A stretch of 64,000 bases of DNA from Fulvivirgaceae bacterium JP3-4. Its GTDB lineage: Bacteria > Bacteroidota > Bacteroidia > Cytophagales > Cyclobacteriaceae. The notes under the pieces were generated by a model. It made no database searches and was not told where the DNA came from. It worked only from the letters and a program-made list of their open reading frames with translations. Positions 36,695-45,942 of this stretch are shown piece after piece. The stretch is taken from the NCBI GenBank assembly GCA_029309925.1, contig JARKND010000001.1, positions 930,001 through 994,000 of the forward strand, given 5' to 3'. Positions within the stretch are counted from its first letter, which is position 1; every line of letters begins with the position of its first letter. Made by a program: the position numbers and the translations under genes.

Positions 36695-37249
36695 ATGAAA
36701 AAATACTTTACTGTGGTGTTGATCCTCGCCACGCTGGCTGCCAACGCGCAATACGATCCTGATTACAAGAAAAATCAACCAGAAGCATCAAATTCTCCGT
36801 TCAATATTGGTCTTGGTATAGGCCTTGATTATGGAACGTTCGGGGCAAAAGCTTCAGGATTTCCAGTGAAGAACTTTGGTGTGTTTGCCGCTGTAGGATA
36901 CAACCTCGTGAATGTTGGATATAATTTTGGCGGTATCGGTCGCATACTACCGGGAAAGAAAATCTGTCCGTACCTCACAGCAATGTATGGCAACAATGCG
37001 GTGATCAAAGTAATTGATGCAAATCAGTACGACAAATCCTACAATGGTCCTACGTTTGGCGGAGGCATTGAGCTTCACTTCAGGAGCAATCAGAATTTTA
37101 TGAACTTTGGATTGCTTGTCCCGCTTCGCTCAGAAGAATTCTACGATGACTGGGACGCGCTGCGGGCAAACCCTGCTATTGAAACTTCCGAGCTGCTTCC
37201 GGTAGGGCTGAGCATCGGATATCATTTCACAATTGCCAGTCAGGATTGA
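36695..37249 (+). CDS. Exported outer-membrane beta-barrel-like protein
   Basis: A 184-residue protein starting at the ATG at 36695 (MKKYFTVVLILATLAANAQ), with a clear signal peptide cleaved after NAQ-type site. The mature part alternates aromatic and glycine residues in strands such as FNIGLGIGLDYGTFG and ends in IGYHFTIASQD, as expected for a small eight-stranded barrel with a near-terminal aromatic. Function unknown. Overlaps the hydrolase gene tail-to-tail by ten bases. Confidence 0.75.
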   Translation: MKKYFTVVLILATLAANAQYDPDYKKNQPEASNSPFNIGLGIGLDYGTFGAKASGFPVKNFGVFAAVGYNLVNVGYNFGGIGRILPGKKICPYLTAMYGNNAVIKVIDANQYDKSYNGPTFGGGIELHFRSNQNFMNFGLLVPLRSEEFYDDWDALRANPAIETSELLPVGLSIGYHFTIASQD

Positions 37250-38043
37250 ATGAAATAAGGAATTGATTGATTGATAAGGCCTGTGTGTCCACTTTCAACA
37301 ATCTCAAACCTGAATTTTTTTAGTCGTCTTAGGAAACGATCCATATTTTTCGGCTCAATCACCTTATCATATCGCCCCGCGATCAGCGTGAATCGAATGC
37401 TGTGGGTGTTGATGGCGTCAGCAACTTTTTGAAGGTCGGGCGTCAGGTGACGGAAGACGACCCAGGAGTAATAGACGCGGTTTCGTTTTTCTTCACTATT
37501 CATCTGGTACTCGGCAAATCGGATCAGCCCCTTGTCAACAAGACCCGAGCGGTTTAATGATTCTGCGATTTTCATAAAGCGCTCCGGGTGAAGTATCATA
37601 CTTTTAAAAAATTTTCGAAGCAAAAGGGGATAGGTTGCAAGACTGTACCAGAAATTCGTTTTGATACCATCCGGTGCAATAAGGATCACATCATCAATGC
37701 GATCGGAAAAGTTTTCTACTGCTGTAAGGGCAAATTTTCCACCGAGACTGAATCCGCCAATAGAAAAACGATTGATGTTGTTCTCGGTAAGGAAGTTTGA
37801 CAACGTTGATGTCCATTCGCGCTTCGACAACGTTTGTTCATCATGTGCCCACACGCTTCGCCCATGGAAATACAAATCGAACAGGTAGAAGGTGTAATGT
37901 CTTGCGAGTGATCTGGTCAGATAATCAAAAACTGATCGGTCCTGACCGAAGCCGTGAAATATTAACAAGTGTTTGGTGCCGGTTCCGGTCTTTGAGTAAT
38001 GAAGCCTGCTGCCCCTGTATGTCACAAACTTGTCATGAATCAT
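37240..38043 (-). CDS. Alpha/beta-fold hydrolase
   Basis: A 267-residue cytosolic alpha/beta hydrolase. Oxyanion motif HGFGQDRS near residue 30, nucleophile elbow GGFSLGGKFA with Ser near 98, acidic residue in AGRYDKVI near 220 and catalytic His in ESGHTGL near 254. A cap region occupies about 125-195. Substrate cannot be predicted. Divergent from the sigma factor gene across about 100 bases. Confidence 0.88.
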   Translation of the reverse strand: MIHDKFVTYRGSRLHYSKTGTGTKHLLIFHGFGQDRSVFDYLTRSLARHYTFYLFDLYFHGRSVWAHDEQTLSKREWTSTLSNFLTENNINRFSIGGFSLGGKFALTAVENFSDRIDDVILIAPDGIKTNFWYSLATYPLLLRKFFKSMILHPERFMKIAESLNRSGLVDKGLIRFAEYQMNSEEKRNRVYYSWVVFRHLTPDLQKVADAINTHSIRFTLIAGRYDKVIEPKNMDRFLRRLKKFRFEIVESGHTGLINQSIPYFIQS

Positions 38044-38141
38044 GCTGTAAATCCGCTGCGGGTGCTCAACTTTACAACAAAATTTTGAGTTTTATAAAAT
38101 AATAACATAAGCCTGCCGTCTCTGGGTAAAACAGAGCAGGT

Positions 38142-38696
38142 ATGGACCTGGCCATGCAGATAAAAGAAGAGACATTCCTGAAGGAGAAGGACCGGTTGCT
38201 GAGTTTCATTCGCAATCGGGTATCCTCAACGGAGGAGGCGGAAGATATTCTGCAGGATGTTTTTTATCAGTTTGTGGCAGGTTTTGATTCTATCGATTCG
38301 CTCGATCGCGTTACCTCGTGGTTGTTTTCGGTTGCCCGTAATAAGATTATCGATCGTTACAGGCGTGATGCAGCGCGTCCAAAACGAGCAGACCTTGCAT
38401 TGCAAACAGGAAGCGATGACGATTCTCCCATAACACTTTCGGAAATTTTGCCGGACTTTGGCAATACTCCCGAAGACTCTTATTTAAGAGACATGTTGTG
38501 GGAGGAAATTATGGAGGCACTTGATGAATTACCGGCAGATCAAAGAACAATCTTCATCCAGAATGAAATTGAAGAAAAAGGGTTCCGCGAAATTGCTGAG
38601 GAGACGGGTGTTTCGATAAATACCTTGCTGTCCAGGAAGCGATACGCGATTCTGGCGCTGCGCAAGCGTTTGCAAAAGCTCTATGATGAACTATGA
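38142..38696 (+). CDS. ECF-type RNA polymerase sigma factor
   Basis: A 184-residue sigma-70 ECF factor with region 2 (AEDILQDVFYQF, VTSWLFSVARNKIIDRYRR) and region 4 (LPADQRTIFIQNEIEEKGFREIAEETGVSINTLLSRK, described in parts). An alternative start is the second Met at residue 5. A hairpin (CTCTG/CAGAG, 38120-38136) ends just upstream of the ATG. The next gene, 22 bases downstream, encodes a small membrane protein that may be its regulator. Confidence 0.92.
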   Translation: MDLAMQIKEETFLKEKDRLLSFIRNRVSSTEEAEDILQDVFYQFVAGFDSIDSLDRVTSWLFSVARNKIIDRYRRDAARPKRADLALQTGSDDDSPITLSEILPDFGNTPEDSYLRDMLWEEIMEALDELPADQRTIFIQNEIEEKGFREIAEETGVSINTLLSRKRYAILALRKRLQKLYDEL

Positions 38697-38717
38697 AACG
38701 ATCATAAAGAAATTGTT

Positions 38718-39071
38718 ATGAACAAAGCATTGAAAATTTTGAAATGGACGGTCCTGGGGGTGGTGTTCGTCATCGCCTTCGGAGGAATTGTGATGCTGCT
38801 TTGGAATTGGCTGATACCGTCAATCTTCAACCTGCGAGAGATTTCGTTCTGGGAAGCGCTTGGCTTACTACTGTTAGGTAAATTGTTATTTGGCGGCTTT
38901 CATGGCAAAGACAGGTCGCGAAATGGAATGCGTTGGAAGCAACACTACTACAACAAGTTTTCTTCTATGACACCAGAGGAACGGGAGCGATTCAAAGAGA
39001 AGATGAAAGAAAAATGGTGCTACCGTGAAAAAAAGGCGTCAGACACACCTTCTGATCCCTCAACGGTTTGA
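38718..39071 (+). CDS. Small two-helix membrane protein, putative partner of the sigma factor
   Basis: A 117-residue protein with two hydrophobic helices (about residues 10-35 and 42-62), then a basic, glutamate-rich cytoplasmic tail including SMTPEERERFKEKMKEKW. It lacks the zinc-binding HxxxCxxC of classical anti-sigma factors. The tail resembles short helical segments in periplasmic or cytoplasmic metal-response regulators, but no family is assigned. Pairing with an ECF sigma gene suggests anti-sigma or target function. Confidence 0.7.
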   Translation: MNKALKILKWTVLGVVFVIAFGGIVMLLWNWLIPSIFNLREISFWEALGLLLLGKLLFGGFHGKDRSRNGMRWKQHYYNKFSSMTPEERERFKEKMKEKWCYREKKASDTPSDPSTV

Positions 39072-39153
39072 AAAGTGCGCTTCACGAAAGAATAACACAA
39101 AAAGTTACTGTTTGCGTCAACCCGAAAAGGTGAACGCCCGTTAAAGGAAACGT

Positions 39154-39183
39154 TGGAAACTTTTGAAATGTCTAAAGTTTCCA
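39154..39183 (+). promoter_or_regulatory. Palindromic operator candidate at the tetR-efflux promoter
   Basis: A perfect 10-bp inverted repeat, TGGAAACTTT (39154-39163) and AAAGTTTCCA (39174-39183), with a 10-base spacer. It fills the space between the -33 and -7 elements, so a bound TetR dimer would block RNA polymerase. Confidence 0.65.
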
Positions 39184-39191
39184 TAGTTTTG
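39163..39191 (+). promoter_or_regulatory. Promoter of the tetR-tolC-MFP-RND operon
   Basis: -33 TTG (39163-39165) and perfect -7 TAGTTTTG (39184-39191) with 18-base spacing. The tetR ATG at 39199 is only 8 bases from the -7 element, so the mRNA is probably leaderless or nearly so. Confidence 0.65.
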
Positions 39192-39198
39192 CAGCCCT

Positions 39199-39837
39199 AT
39201 GGAAGAAATCCAAACCAAAGAGAAAATCTTAAAAGGCGCTGAGGAGTTATTCACCAAATATGGTGTAAGGAGCATATCGATGGATGACATAGCACGTCAT
39301 CTGTCAGTTTCCAAAAAAACGCTCTACCAGCACTTTGCGGATAAGGAAGACATCGTCACTCTGGCGTGCAAAAACCACCTGGAACGCCATGCGAGTGAGT
39401 TTGAGGCCATTCGGTCTACTGCGAAAAATGCGATTGAGGAGCTTGCTAAACTGTCGGTAGCATTGAAACAAAACGTGCAGGATATGAATCCATCGCTGTT
39501 GTTCGATCTGCAGAAGTATCATCCGAAGGCGTGGAGTGAGTGGATTAACCATAAAAACAAGTATATCCGCACCTCGGTTGAAAGGAATTTAAAGCAGGGA
39601 ATTGAGGAGGGTTACTTCAGGCCCGAAATCAACCCGAAGGTAATTGCGGCAGTAAGGCTGGAATTAGTGCAGCTGGCATTTGACGAGAGCATTTTCCCAC
39701 GTGAGCATTTCCGCCTGGCGGAAGTTCAGATGCAGATATTCGATCACTTTGTATTTGGCCTCGTCACTGATAAGGGGCGGAAGCTATACCAGAAATATAA
39801 AGACGTTAACAATCATGAACCTTCAACAATCCTATAA
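39199..39837 (+). CDS. TetR/AcrR family repressor of the adjacent efflux operon
   Basis: A 212-residue TetR-family regulator. The N-terminal helix-turn-helix reads ARHLSVSKKTLYQHFADKED (residues about 33-52); the C-terminal ligand domain is variable. It is the first gene of an operon with outer-membrane, adaptor and RND permease genes, and a perfect palindrome covers the common promoter, so autoregulation and control of efflux by an unknown ligand are likely. One base separates its stop from the tolC-like ATG. Confidence 0.92.
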   Translation: MEEIQTKEKILKGAEELFTKYGVRSISMDDIARHLSVSKKTLYQHFADKEDIVTLACKNHLERHASEFEAIRSTAKNAIEELAKLSVALKQNVQDMNPSLLFDLQKYHPKAWSEWINHKNKYIRTSVERNLKQGIEEGYFRPEINPKVIAAVRLELVQLAFDESIFPREHFRLAEVQMQIFDHFVFGLVTDKGRKLYQKYKDVNNHEPSTIL

Positions 39838-39838
39838 C

Positions 39839-41287
39839 ATGAGATATATATACCTGCTAGTAACATTGATTTTTGCAGCTCCAGCGTTTGGCCAGACGCA
39901 GAATTCCGGAGGCCAGTCCTTTTCGCTCGAGCAGGCAATAGAGTATGCGTTGGCCAATAATGCCAATGCGAAAAACGCTACACTTGACGAGCAGATTGCA
40001 AACGCAAGAGTGAAAGAAACACGGGGCATAGGTTTGCCGCAGATTGATGCTTCCGTTGGAATAACGCACAACCAGAAGTTGCCAAGGTTTTTTTCCCAAT
40101 ACAATCCTGATCAGCAAGGTTTTATTGATTTGAGTTCCATCCCTGGAATTCAGGCTGGCGATGTTGTAGCGCTGCAAAACTTCTTTCAGTTGAAGTCTGC
40201 AGGAAACGCTTCACTTACGATCTCTCAGATTCTCTTCAACGGCTCATACCTTGTTGGATTGCAGGCGGCAAACGCTTATCGCGAGCTGTCAGTAAAAACG
40301 AATGCACAGACGAAAGAGAACATTGTTGAGCAGGTAACGAAAGCGTATTACAACGTTCTTATCAACAAAGATCGTGTGACACTGTTTGATGTGAACATTG
40401 CCCGCGTTGACTCACTGTTGAAAACGACAAAGGCCCTGAATGAGAATGGCTTTGCTGAAGCGATCGATGTTGACCGAATTCAGGTAACAGCCAATAACCT
40501 GAAAGCACAGCGGGACAATTTTTATAACCTTCAGGAACTTGGATTCCAGCTTCTGAAATTTCAGATGAACTATCCGATGGACCAGAACATCGATGTTCAG
40601 GGCGACATCGCATCGTTGCAAATTGATGAAAATTTGCTTGCGAGTTATTCAGAAAAGTGGGACTACTCACAACGCGCGGATTACAGCATCCTTGAGACTA
40701 ATCGGAAACTTCAGGCGCTTAATTTAAAAAATAAGTATGCCGAGTCGCTGCCGAGTCTTGTCGCTTTTGCGAATCTTGGCTATTCAACACAGTCGCCTAA
40801 CATAGGTGGTTTGTTTAAGACAGAAAGCAATATTCAGGAAATTCCGGAGTTTGGGATCGGGCCCGATAAGTGGTACTCTTTCTCATCATTTGGCGTGACG
40901 TTGAACGTTCCGCTGTTCAGTGGTTTGCAGAGGAGCTATCGCGTTCAGCAAGAGAAGCTGAATCTTCAAAAGATCGAAAATGGATTTTCGAGTTTGAAAT
41001 CCGCGATCGACCTGCAGATAAAGCAATCAGCAATTAGCTACCTCAATGCGGTTAATTCACTGAAGTCTCAGCAGGCAAATAAAGAGCTCGCGCAAAACGT
41101 TGCGCGCGTAACAAAGATAAAATATGAACAAGGTGTCGGCTCTAACCTCGAGGTGACTGAAGCCGAGAGTGCTTTGCGCGAGGCGCAGATCAACTACTAT
41201 GCTGCGCTATACGATGCGCTTGTCGCAAAAGTAGATCTCGACAAAGCTTACGGAAAACTGAACCCACAGAACGCACAGGACAAATAA
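39839..41287 (+). CDS. TolC family outer-membrane efflux protein
   Basis: A 482-residue outer-membrane factor. Signal peptide MRYIYLLVTLIFAAPAFG, then two repeated halves of long coiled-coil helices (for example EQAIEYALANNANAKNATL) and the C-terminal KIKYEQGVGSNLEVTEAE typical of TolC helices. The ATG at 39839 follows the tetR stop directly; an alternative ATG at 39815 would overlap tetR. It provides the exit duct for the RND pump. Confidence 0.93.
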   Translation: MRYIYLLVTLIFAAPAFGQTQNSGGQSFSLEQAIEYALANNANAKNATLDEQIANARVKETRGIGLPQIDASVGITHNQKLPRFFSQYNPDQQGFIDLSSIPGIQAGDVVALQNFFQLKSAGNASLTISQILFNGSYLVGLQAANAYRELSVKTNAQTKENIVEQVTKAYYNVLINKDRVTLFDVNIARVDSLLKTTKALNENGFAEAIDVDRIQVTANNLKAQRDNFYNLQELGFQLLKFQMNYPMDQNIDVQGDIASLQIDENLLASYSEKWDYSQRADYSILETNRKLQALNLKNKYAESLPSLVAFANLGYSTQSPNIGGLFKTESNIQEIPEFGIGPDKWYSFSSFGVTLNVPLFSGLQRSYRVQQEKLNLQKIENGFSSLKSAIDLQIKQSAISYLNAVNSLKSQQANKELAQNVARVTKIKYEQGVGSNLEVTEAESALREAQINYYAALYDALVAKVDLDKAYGKLNPQNAQDK

Positions 41288-41323
41288 CAACAAACTTTTA
41301 TGACCGCTACAAAACCTACATAC

Positions 41324-42457
41324 ATGAAATCAAATTTTTACTACCGCATTTCAGCGGTGCTGGTTGTTGCAAGTTTGCTTGCAGCATGCAGCGCTGCCAC
41401 AAAAGATGATGATAAAAAAGCTCGCCTTGAAAAACTCAAGACAGAGCAGGCTGAGCTCAGCAAAGAGATTGCTAAACTCGAAGAAGAGATTGCAAAAGAA
41501 AACCCTGACTCGGCAAACGTTAAATCGAAAGATGTAGGCGTGACAGAGCTAACTCCCAAAAAATTCAACCACTTCGTTCAGACACAAGGCACGGTTGAAT
41601 CTGAAAATAACCTTCTGATCAGTGCAAAGGCTGCCGGCACAATTACGCAGGTATTTGCAAGCGAAGGTGATCAGGTTTCAAAAGGTCAGACCATCGCGCA
41701 GATCGACAACTCTATCCTTATGAGAAGTATCGAGTCGATGAAATCTCAGCTTGAACTCGCCACTTCAGTATTCGAACGCCAAAAAAACCTGTGGGCCCAA
41801 AAGATCGGAACGGAAGTGCAATACCTTCAGGCAAAAACTCAAAAGGAAAGCCTTGAAAAGCAGATTGCCTCATTGCAGGAGCAGAACGAGCTCACTAAAA
41901 TCAAATCGACCATCACGGGAACGATTGATGATCTGATGATCAAGCTTGGCGAGAACGTTGCTCCCGGGATGCCTGCTGTTCGCGTGGTGAATTCCGCTGA
42001 TCTGAAACTTACTGCAAAGATCTCTGAAGCTTATGCTACGAAGATCAAAAAGGGCGACAAGGTATTGGTGAACGTATCTGAATTGAATCGCGAGATCCCG
42101 GCAGCAGTAACTTTTGCTGGCCGCACAATCGATCCGTTGTCACGTACGTTCGATGTTGAAGTTAAAATTCCTTCGGAGGCCGATCTTCGTCCAAACATGA
42201 CCGCGACAGCGAAAGTTATTTTTCACACAGAAAACCAGGCGCTGATAATCCCTATCAACGTGATCCAGGAGATCAATAATGAGAAAGTGGTTTATATCGC
42301 TGAGGCGAAGGGAAATCAGACAGTAGCTGTCCGCAAGGTTGTTACCGTTGACGGAGTTTATGGTGGCATGGCGCAGGTGAAAGGTTTAAAAGCAGGCGAC
42401 AAGGTGATCACTGTGGGCTACCAGGGTCTCAACGATGGAGACTATATTAAAATCTAA
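41324..42457 (+). CDS. RND efflux periplasmic adaptor (MFP), lipoprotein
   Basis: A 377-residue membrane fusion protein. Start at the ATG at 41324 gives a lipoprotein signal peptide with lipobox LAAC. A highly charged, coiled-coil N-terminal stretch follows (KKARLEKLKTEQAELSKEI), then the lipoyl/barrel-sandwich domain (VFASEGDQVSKGQTIAQID) flanking an alpha-hairpin, and the beta-barrel and membrane-proximal domains. It links the RND pump to TolC. The longer start at 41300 is also possible. Confidence 0.93.
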   Translation: MKSNFYYRISAVLVVASLLAACSAATKDDDKKARLEKLKTEQAELSKEIAKLEEEIAKENPDSANVKSKDVGVTELTPKKFNHFVQTQGTVESENNLLISAKAAGTITQVFASEGDQVSKGQTIAQIDNSILMRSIESMKSQLELATSVFERQKNLWAQKIGTEVQYLQAKTQKESLEKQIASLQEQNELTKIKSTITGTIDDLMIKLGENVAPGMPAVRVVNSADLKLTAKISEAYATKIKKGDKVLVNVSELNREIPAAVTFAGRTIDPLSRTFDVEVKIPSEADLRPNMTATAKVIFHTENQALIIPINVIQEINNEKVVYIAEAKGNQTVAVRKVVTVDGVYGGMAQVKGLKAGDKVITVGYQGLNDGDYIKI

Positions 42458-42487
42458 TGCAGTTCCGGAAATACAAAAGCCGAATTT

Positions 42488-45400
42488 ATGCAAGACATAG
42501 AAAAAGAATTTAAACCTACCAGTTGGGCAATCGATAACAAGGTGGCGATCTACGTAGCCACCGTGCTCATCTGTCTGATGGGTATCATAACCTATCTTCG
42601 ACTACCAAAAGAGAACTTCCCTGAAGTTGTTTTCCCTCAGATCTACGTGGCAACGCCATACCCCGGGTCACCAACCGATCTTGAAAACCTGATCACCAAG
42701 CAGATTGAAAAGCAGGTGAAGTCGATTGCGGGTGTGAAGAAGATTTCGAGTAATTCGATCCAGAACTTCTCCAACGTTATCATCGAGTTTGAAACTGATG
42801 TGGATGTCACCGAAGCGAAACGCGAGGTCCAGGATGCCGTTGACAAAGCAAAGCCTGATCTGCCAAGCGATTTGCCCGATGACCCTGTGGTAATGGATAT
42901 CGACATTTCAGAAGTGCCGATCATGTTTGTCAACTTATCGGGAGACTACGATCTGAAGACGCTGAAGCGCTACGCTGAAATGATGCAGGATCGGTTTGAA
43001 GCGGTGAAAGAGATCAGAAGGGTAGACATCGTTGGTGCACTCGACCGTGAGATCCAGATCAACGTTGACATGTACAAGGCTGCGCTTGCGGGAGTTGATT
43101 TCAGCGACATCCAGCAGGCTGTAGGAAGTGAAAACGTTCTCATTCCCGGAGGTCAGCTCGGAGTGGCAGGGATGAAACGATCGCTGAGTGTTACTGGCGA
43201 ATACAAAAGCGCTGAGGAGATTGCCAACACGGTGATCGGATCGATCCGTGGAGGAAAGATCTATCTGAAAGATATTGCTGAAGTGGTTGACTCACACAAA
43301 GAGCAGGAAAGCTACGCACGTCTGGATAAGAAAAACGTGGTAACGCTTAACATCATTAAGCGAAGCGGGGAAAACCTGATCGATGCTTCTGATAATATCC
43401 GCGCGGTCGTTGCCGAATACCAGGATGGAGTCCTTCCGAACGGACTTGATGTAACGATCACTGCTGATCAGTCTGACAACACGCGCGTAACGCTTCACGA
43501 CCTGATCAATACGATAATTATCGGTTTCGTGCTTGTAACGATCATCCTCATGTTTTTCATGGGTGTGACAAACGCGATCTTCGTGGGATTGTCAGTTCCG
43601 ATCTCCAGTTTTATCGCGTTCCTGGTATTTCCGGGCATCGGATTTTCCCTGAACATGATGACGCTGTTTTCGTTCCTGCTTGCGTTGGGAATTGTCGTAG
43701 ATGACGCGATCGTGGTGATCGAAAATACACACCGCGTTTTTGACAACGGAAAAGTACCAATTCGCAAAGCCGCGAAGATTGCAGCTGGTGAAGTATTCCT
43801 TCCTGTGTTGACAGGAACACTAGTGGTGCTTGCACCATTCATTCCGCTTGCATTCTGGCCTGGCGTAATCGGTAAGTTCATGATGTACCTGCCAATCACG
43901 CTTATCGTTGCCTTGCTTGCTTCGTTGTTTGTTGCCTACATTATCAACCCTGTGTTTGCAGCTGACTTCATGAAGCCGCATGATCACGATGAACACGACA
44001 AGCCAAAAGTCACGAAAGGATTTAAAGTGACATCGGTAACATTTGCTGGTATTGCGGTCGTCTCCTACATGATTGCATTTGGTCTCGGAAACTTCATTGT
44101 CTTCCTTTACCTGTTGTACGTGCTGAACCACTTTGTGTTGAACCGTGTGATTTCGAATTTCCAGACATCCACCTGGCCGAAAGTTCAGAATGGATACCGC
44201 AGACTGATAACCTGGTGTCTCACAGCATACCGCCCGATCTGGGTTGTTGTAGGGGTAGTGGGTCTGTTCATCTTCAGTATTGTATTCACTGCGATCAGAC
44301 AACCCGGTGTTGTATTTTTCCCAGGTGGAGATCCGAACTTCATTTATGCTTACATCCGGATGCCGATCGGTACAGATACCAAAGTGACTGATTCGATCAC
44401 AGCAGTTGTTGAAGACAGGATCATTAAGGTGATGGGCAAAGACAATCCGGTAGTGGAATCGATTATTTCAAACGTGGCCATCGGAGCAAGTGATAACCCG
44501 TTCGATGCAGGAACGCAGGCGAGCTCGCACTTAGGAAAAGTATCGATCGCATTCGTTAAGTTCTCTGAAAGAAATGGTATCTCTACGACCCAGTATATGG
44601 ACGAGATCCGCGAAGCGGTGAAAGGAATAAAAGGTGCTGAGATCGCTGTTGATAAAGAGGCCAACGGTCCGCCTACTGGTAAACCTGTCAACATTGAAAT
44701 TGCAGGTGACGACTTTGAACAATTGGTTCAAACTGCAAACCAGGTGCAGCGATATCTTGTCAACGCTCAGGTGCCCGGAGTTGAAGAATTGAAGTCCGAC
44801 TTCCAGAGCGACAAGCCGGAGATCGTGATCAACATCGATCGCGAAAAGGCGAACCGCGAAGGAATTTCGACCGGTGCGATTGGTAATGCCTTGAACACCG
44901 CGGTATATGGAAAAGAAGTGTCAAAATTTAAAGATGAAAATGACGACTACCCGATCCAGCTCCGTGTGAAGGAAAGTCAGCGCAACGATATCAACGCACT
45001 CATCAACCTTCCGATCACGTACCGCGACATGGGTTCGGGCGGAATCGTTCGCCAGGTGCCGCTGTCAGCGATCGGTACCATCGAGTACTCTAACAGCTAT
45101 GCAGGCGTTAAACGAATCGATCAGAAGCGGGTCATTACGCTGCAGTCGAACGTGCTGGGCGGATTCAACCCCAATGAAGTTGTTGCTGATATTCAGAGCC
45201 GTTTGAACAACTTTCCTGTGCCGGACGGTGTAACGGTGAAGATGACTGGTGAGCAGGAAGAGCAGGCAGAGACAATGGCGTTTCTCAGTCTCGCATTCGG
45301 CCTGGCCTTCGGATTAATGTTCATGATCCTGGTCGTACAGTTTAACTCTGTGAGCAAACCAGTAATCATTCTGCTTGAAATTGTCTTTAGTATCATTGGC

Positions 45401-45886
45401 GTCTTGATTGGTTTCTCATTGTTCAAGATGGAGATTTCTATCATCATGACTGGTGTCGGTATCATGGCGCTAGCCGGACTGGTTGTGCGAAATGGAATCC
45501 TGATGGTGGAATTCACGGAGTTGTTGCGCTCTCAGGGTATGCCGCTATACGAGGCCATCATTGAAGCAGCAAAAACGCGTATGACACCGGTTATCCTGAC
45601 TACCCTGGCAGCCACAACGGGTCTCATTCCGCTGGCAGTCGGCCTGAACATGGACTTCGTAACGTTGTTCTCTGAATTTAATCCGCACATTTATTTTGGT
45701 GGTGACAACGCAGCATTCTGGAAGCCGTTGTCGTGGACCATGATCTTCGGATTGATCTTCGGAACATTCCTGACATTGATCCTGGTGCCTGTGATGTATC
45801 TGCTCGTAACCAAACTGAAGGAGCGTATCTTCAAAAAGCGCCAGAATGAAGCCCCAGAGGCAGACGGAGCAGTAGCATTGAATTAA
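42488..45886 (+). CDS. RND-family efflux permease with an extra membrane segment
   Basis: A 1132-residue inner-membrane pump of the HAE-RND type. TM1 near residue 20, large periplasmic loop, then TM2-6 with the proton-relay aspartates in LGIVVDDAIVV. After TM6 there is a histidine-rich stretch (HDHDEHD, about residues 498-504) and a further hydrophobic segment of about 50 residues before TM7, which standard AcrB-type pumps lack. A second insertion (VTLFSEFNPHIYFGGDNAAF) lies before the last TM helix. Substrate unknown. Confidence 0.93.
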   Translation: MQDIEKEFKPTSWAIDNKVAIYVATVLICLMGIITYLRLPKENFPEVVFPQIYVATPYPGSPTDLENLITKQIEKQVKSIAGVKKISSNSIQNFSNVIIEFETDVDVTEAKREVQDAVDKAKPDLPSDLPDDPVVMDIDISEVPIMFVNLSGDYDLKTLKRYAEMMQDRFEAVKEIRRVDIVGALDREIQINVDMYKAALAGVDFSDIQQAVGSENVLIPGGQLGVAGMKRSLSVTGEYKSAEEIANTVIGSIRGGKIYLKDIAEVVDSHKEQESYARLDKKNVVTLNIIKRSGENLIDASDNIRAVVAEYQDGVLPNGLDVTITADQSDNTRVTLHDLINTIIIGFVLVTIILMFFMGVTNAIFVGLSVPISSFIAFLVFPGIGFSLNMMTLFSFLLALGIVVDDAIVVIENTHRVFDNGKVPIRKAAKIAAGEVFLPVLTGTLVVLAPFIPLAFWPGVIGKFMMYLPITLIVALLASLFVAYIINPVFAADFMKPHDHDEHDKPKVTKGFKVTSVTFAGIAVVSYMIAFGLGNFIVFLYLLYVLNHFVLNRVISNFQTSTWPKVQNGYRRLITWCLTAYRPIWVVVGVVGLFIFSIVFTAIRQPGVVFFPGGDPNFIYAYIRMPIGTDTKVTDSITAVVEDRIIKVMGKDNPVVESIISNVAIGASDNPFDAGTQASSHLGKVSIAFVKFSERNGISTTQYMDEIREAVKGIKGAEIAVDKEANGPPTGKPVNIEIAGDDFEQLVQTANQVQRYLVNAQVPGVEELKSDFQSDKPEIVINIDREKANREGISTGAIGNALNTAVYGKEVSKFKDENDDYPIQLRVKESQRNDINALINLPITYRDMGSGGIVRQVPLSAIGTIEYSNSYAGVKRIDQKRVITLQSNVLGGFNPNEVVADIQSRLNNFPVPDGVTVKMTGEQEEQAETMAFLSLAFGLAFGLMFMILVVQFNSVSKPVIILLEIVFSIIGVLIGFSLFKMEISIIMTGVGIMALAGLVVRNGILMVEFTELLRSQGMPLYEAIIEAAKTRMTPVILTTLAATTGLIPLAVGLNMDFVTLFSEFNPHIYFGGDNAAFWKPLSWTMIFGLIFGTFLTLILVPVMYLLVTKLKERIFKKRQNEAPEADGAVALN

Positions 45887-45902
45887 TGAACTAAAATACA
45901 GG

Positions 45903-45940
45903 GAAAGTCGTCTTATACACTAAGGCGACTTTCTTGCTTT
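45903..45940 (+). terminator. Terminator of the efflux operon
   Basis: Arms 45903-45915 and 45921-45933 form a 13-bp stem with one G-U pair and a 5-base loop, followed by TTGCTTTAT. Confidence 0.8.
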
Positions 45941-45942
45941 AT

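Noticed and set aside
45934-45942. TTG start for the metallophosphoesterase
   Set aside because: It lies within the terminator of the efflux operon; the ATG at 45943 is preferred.
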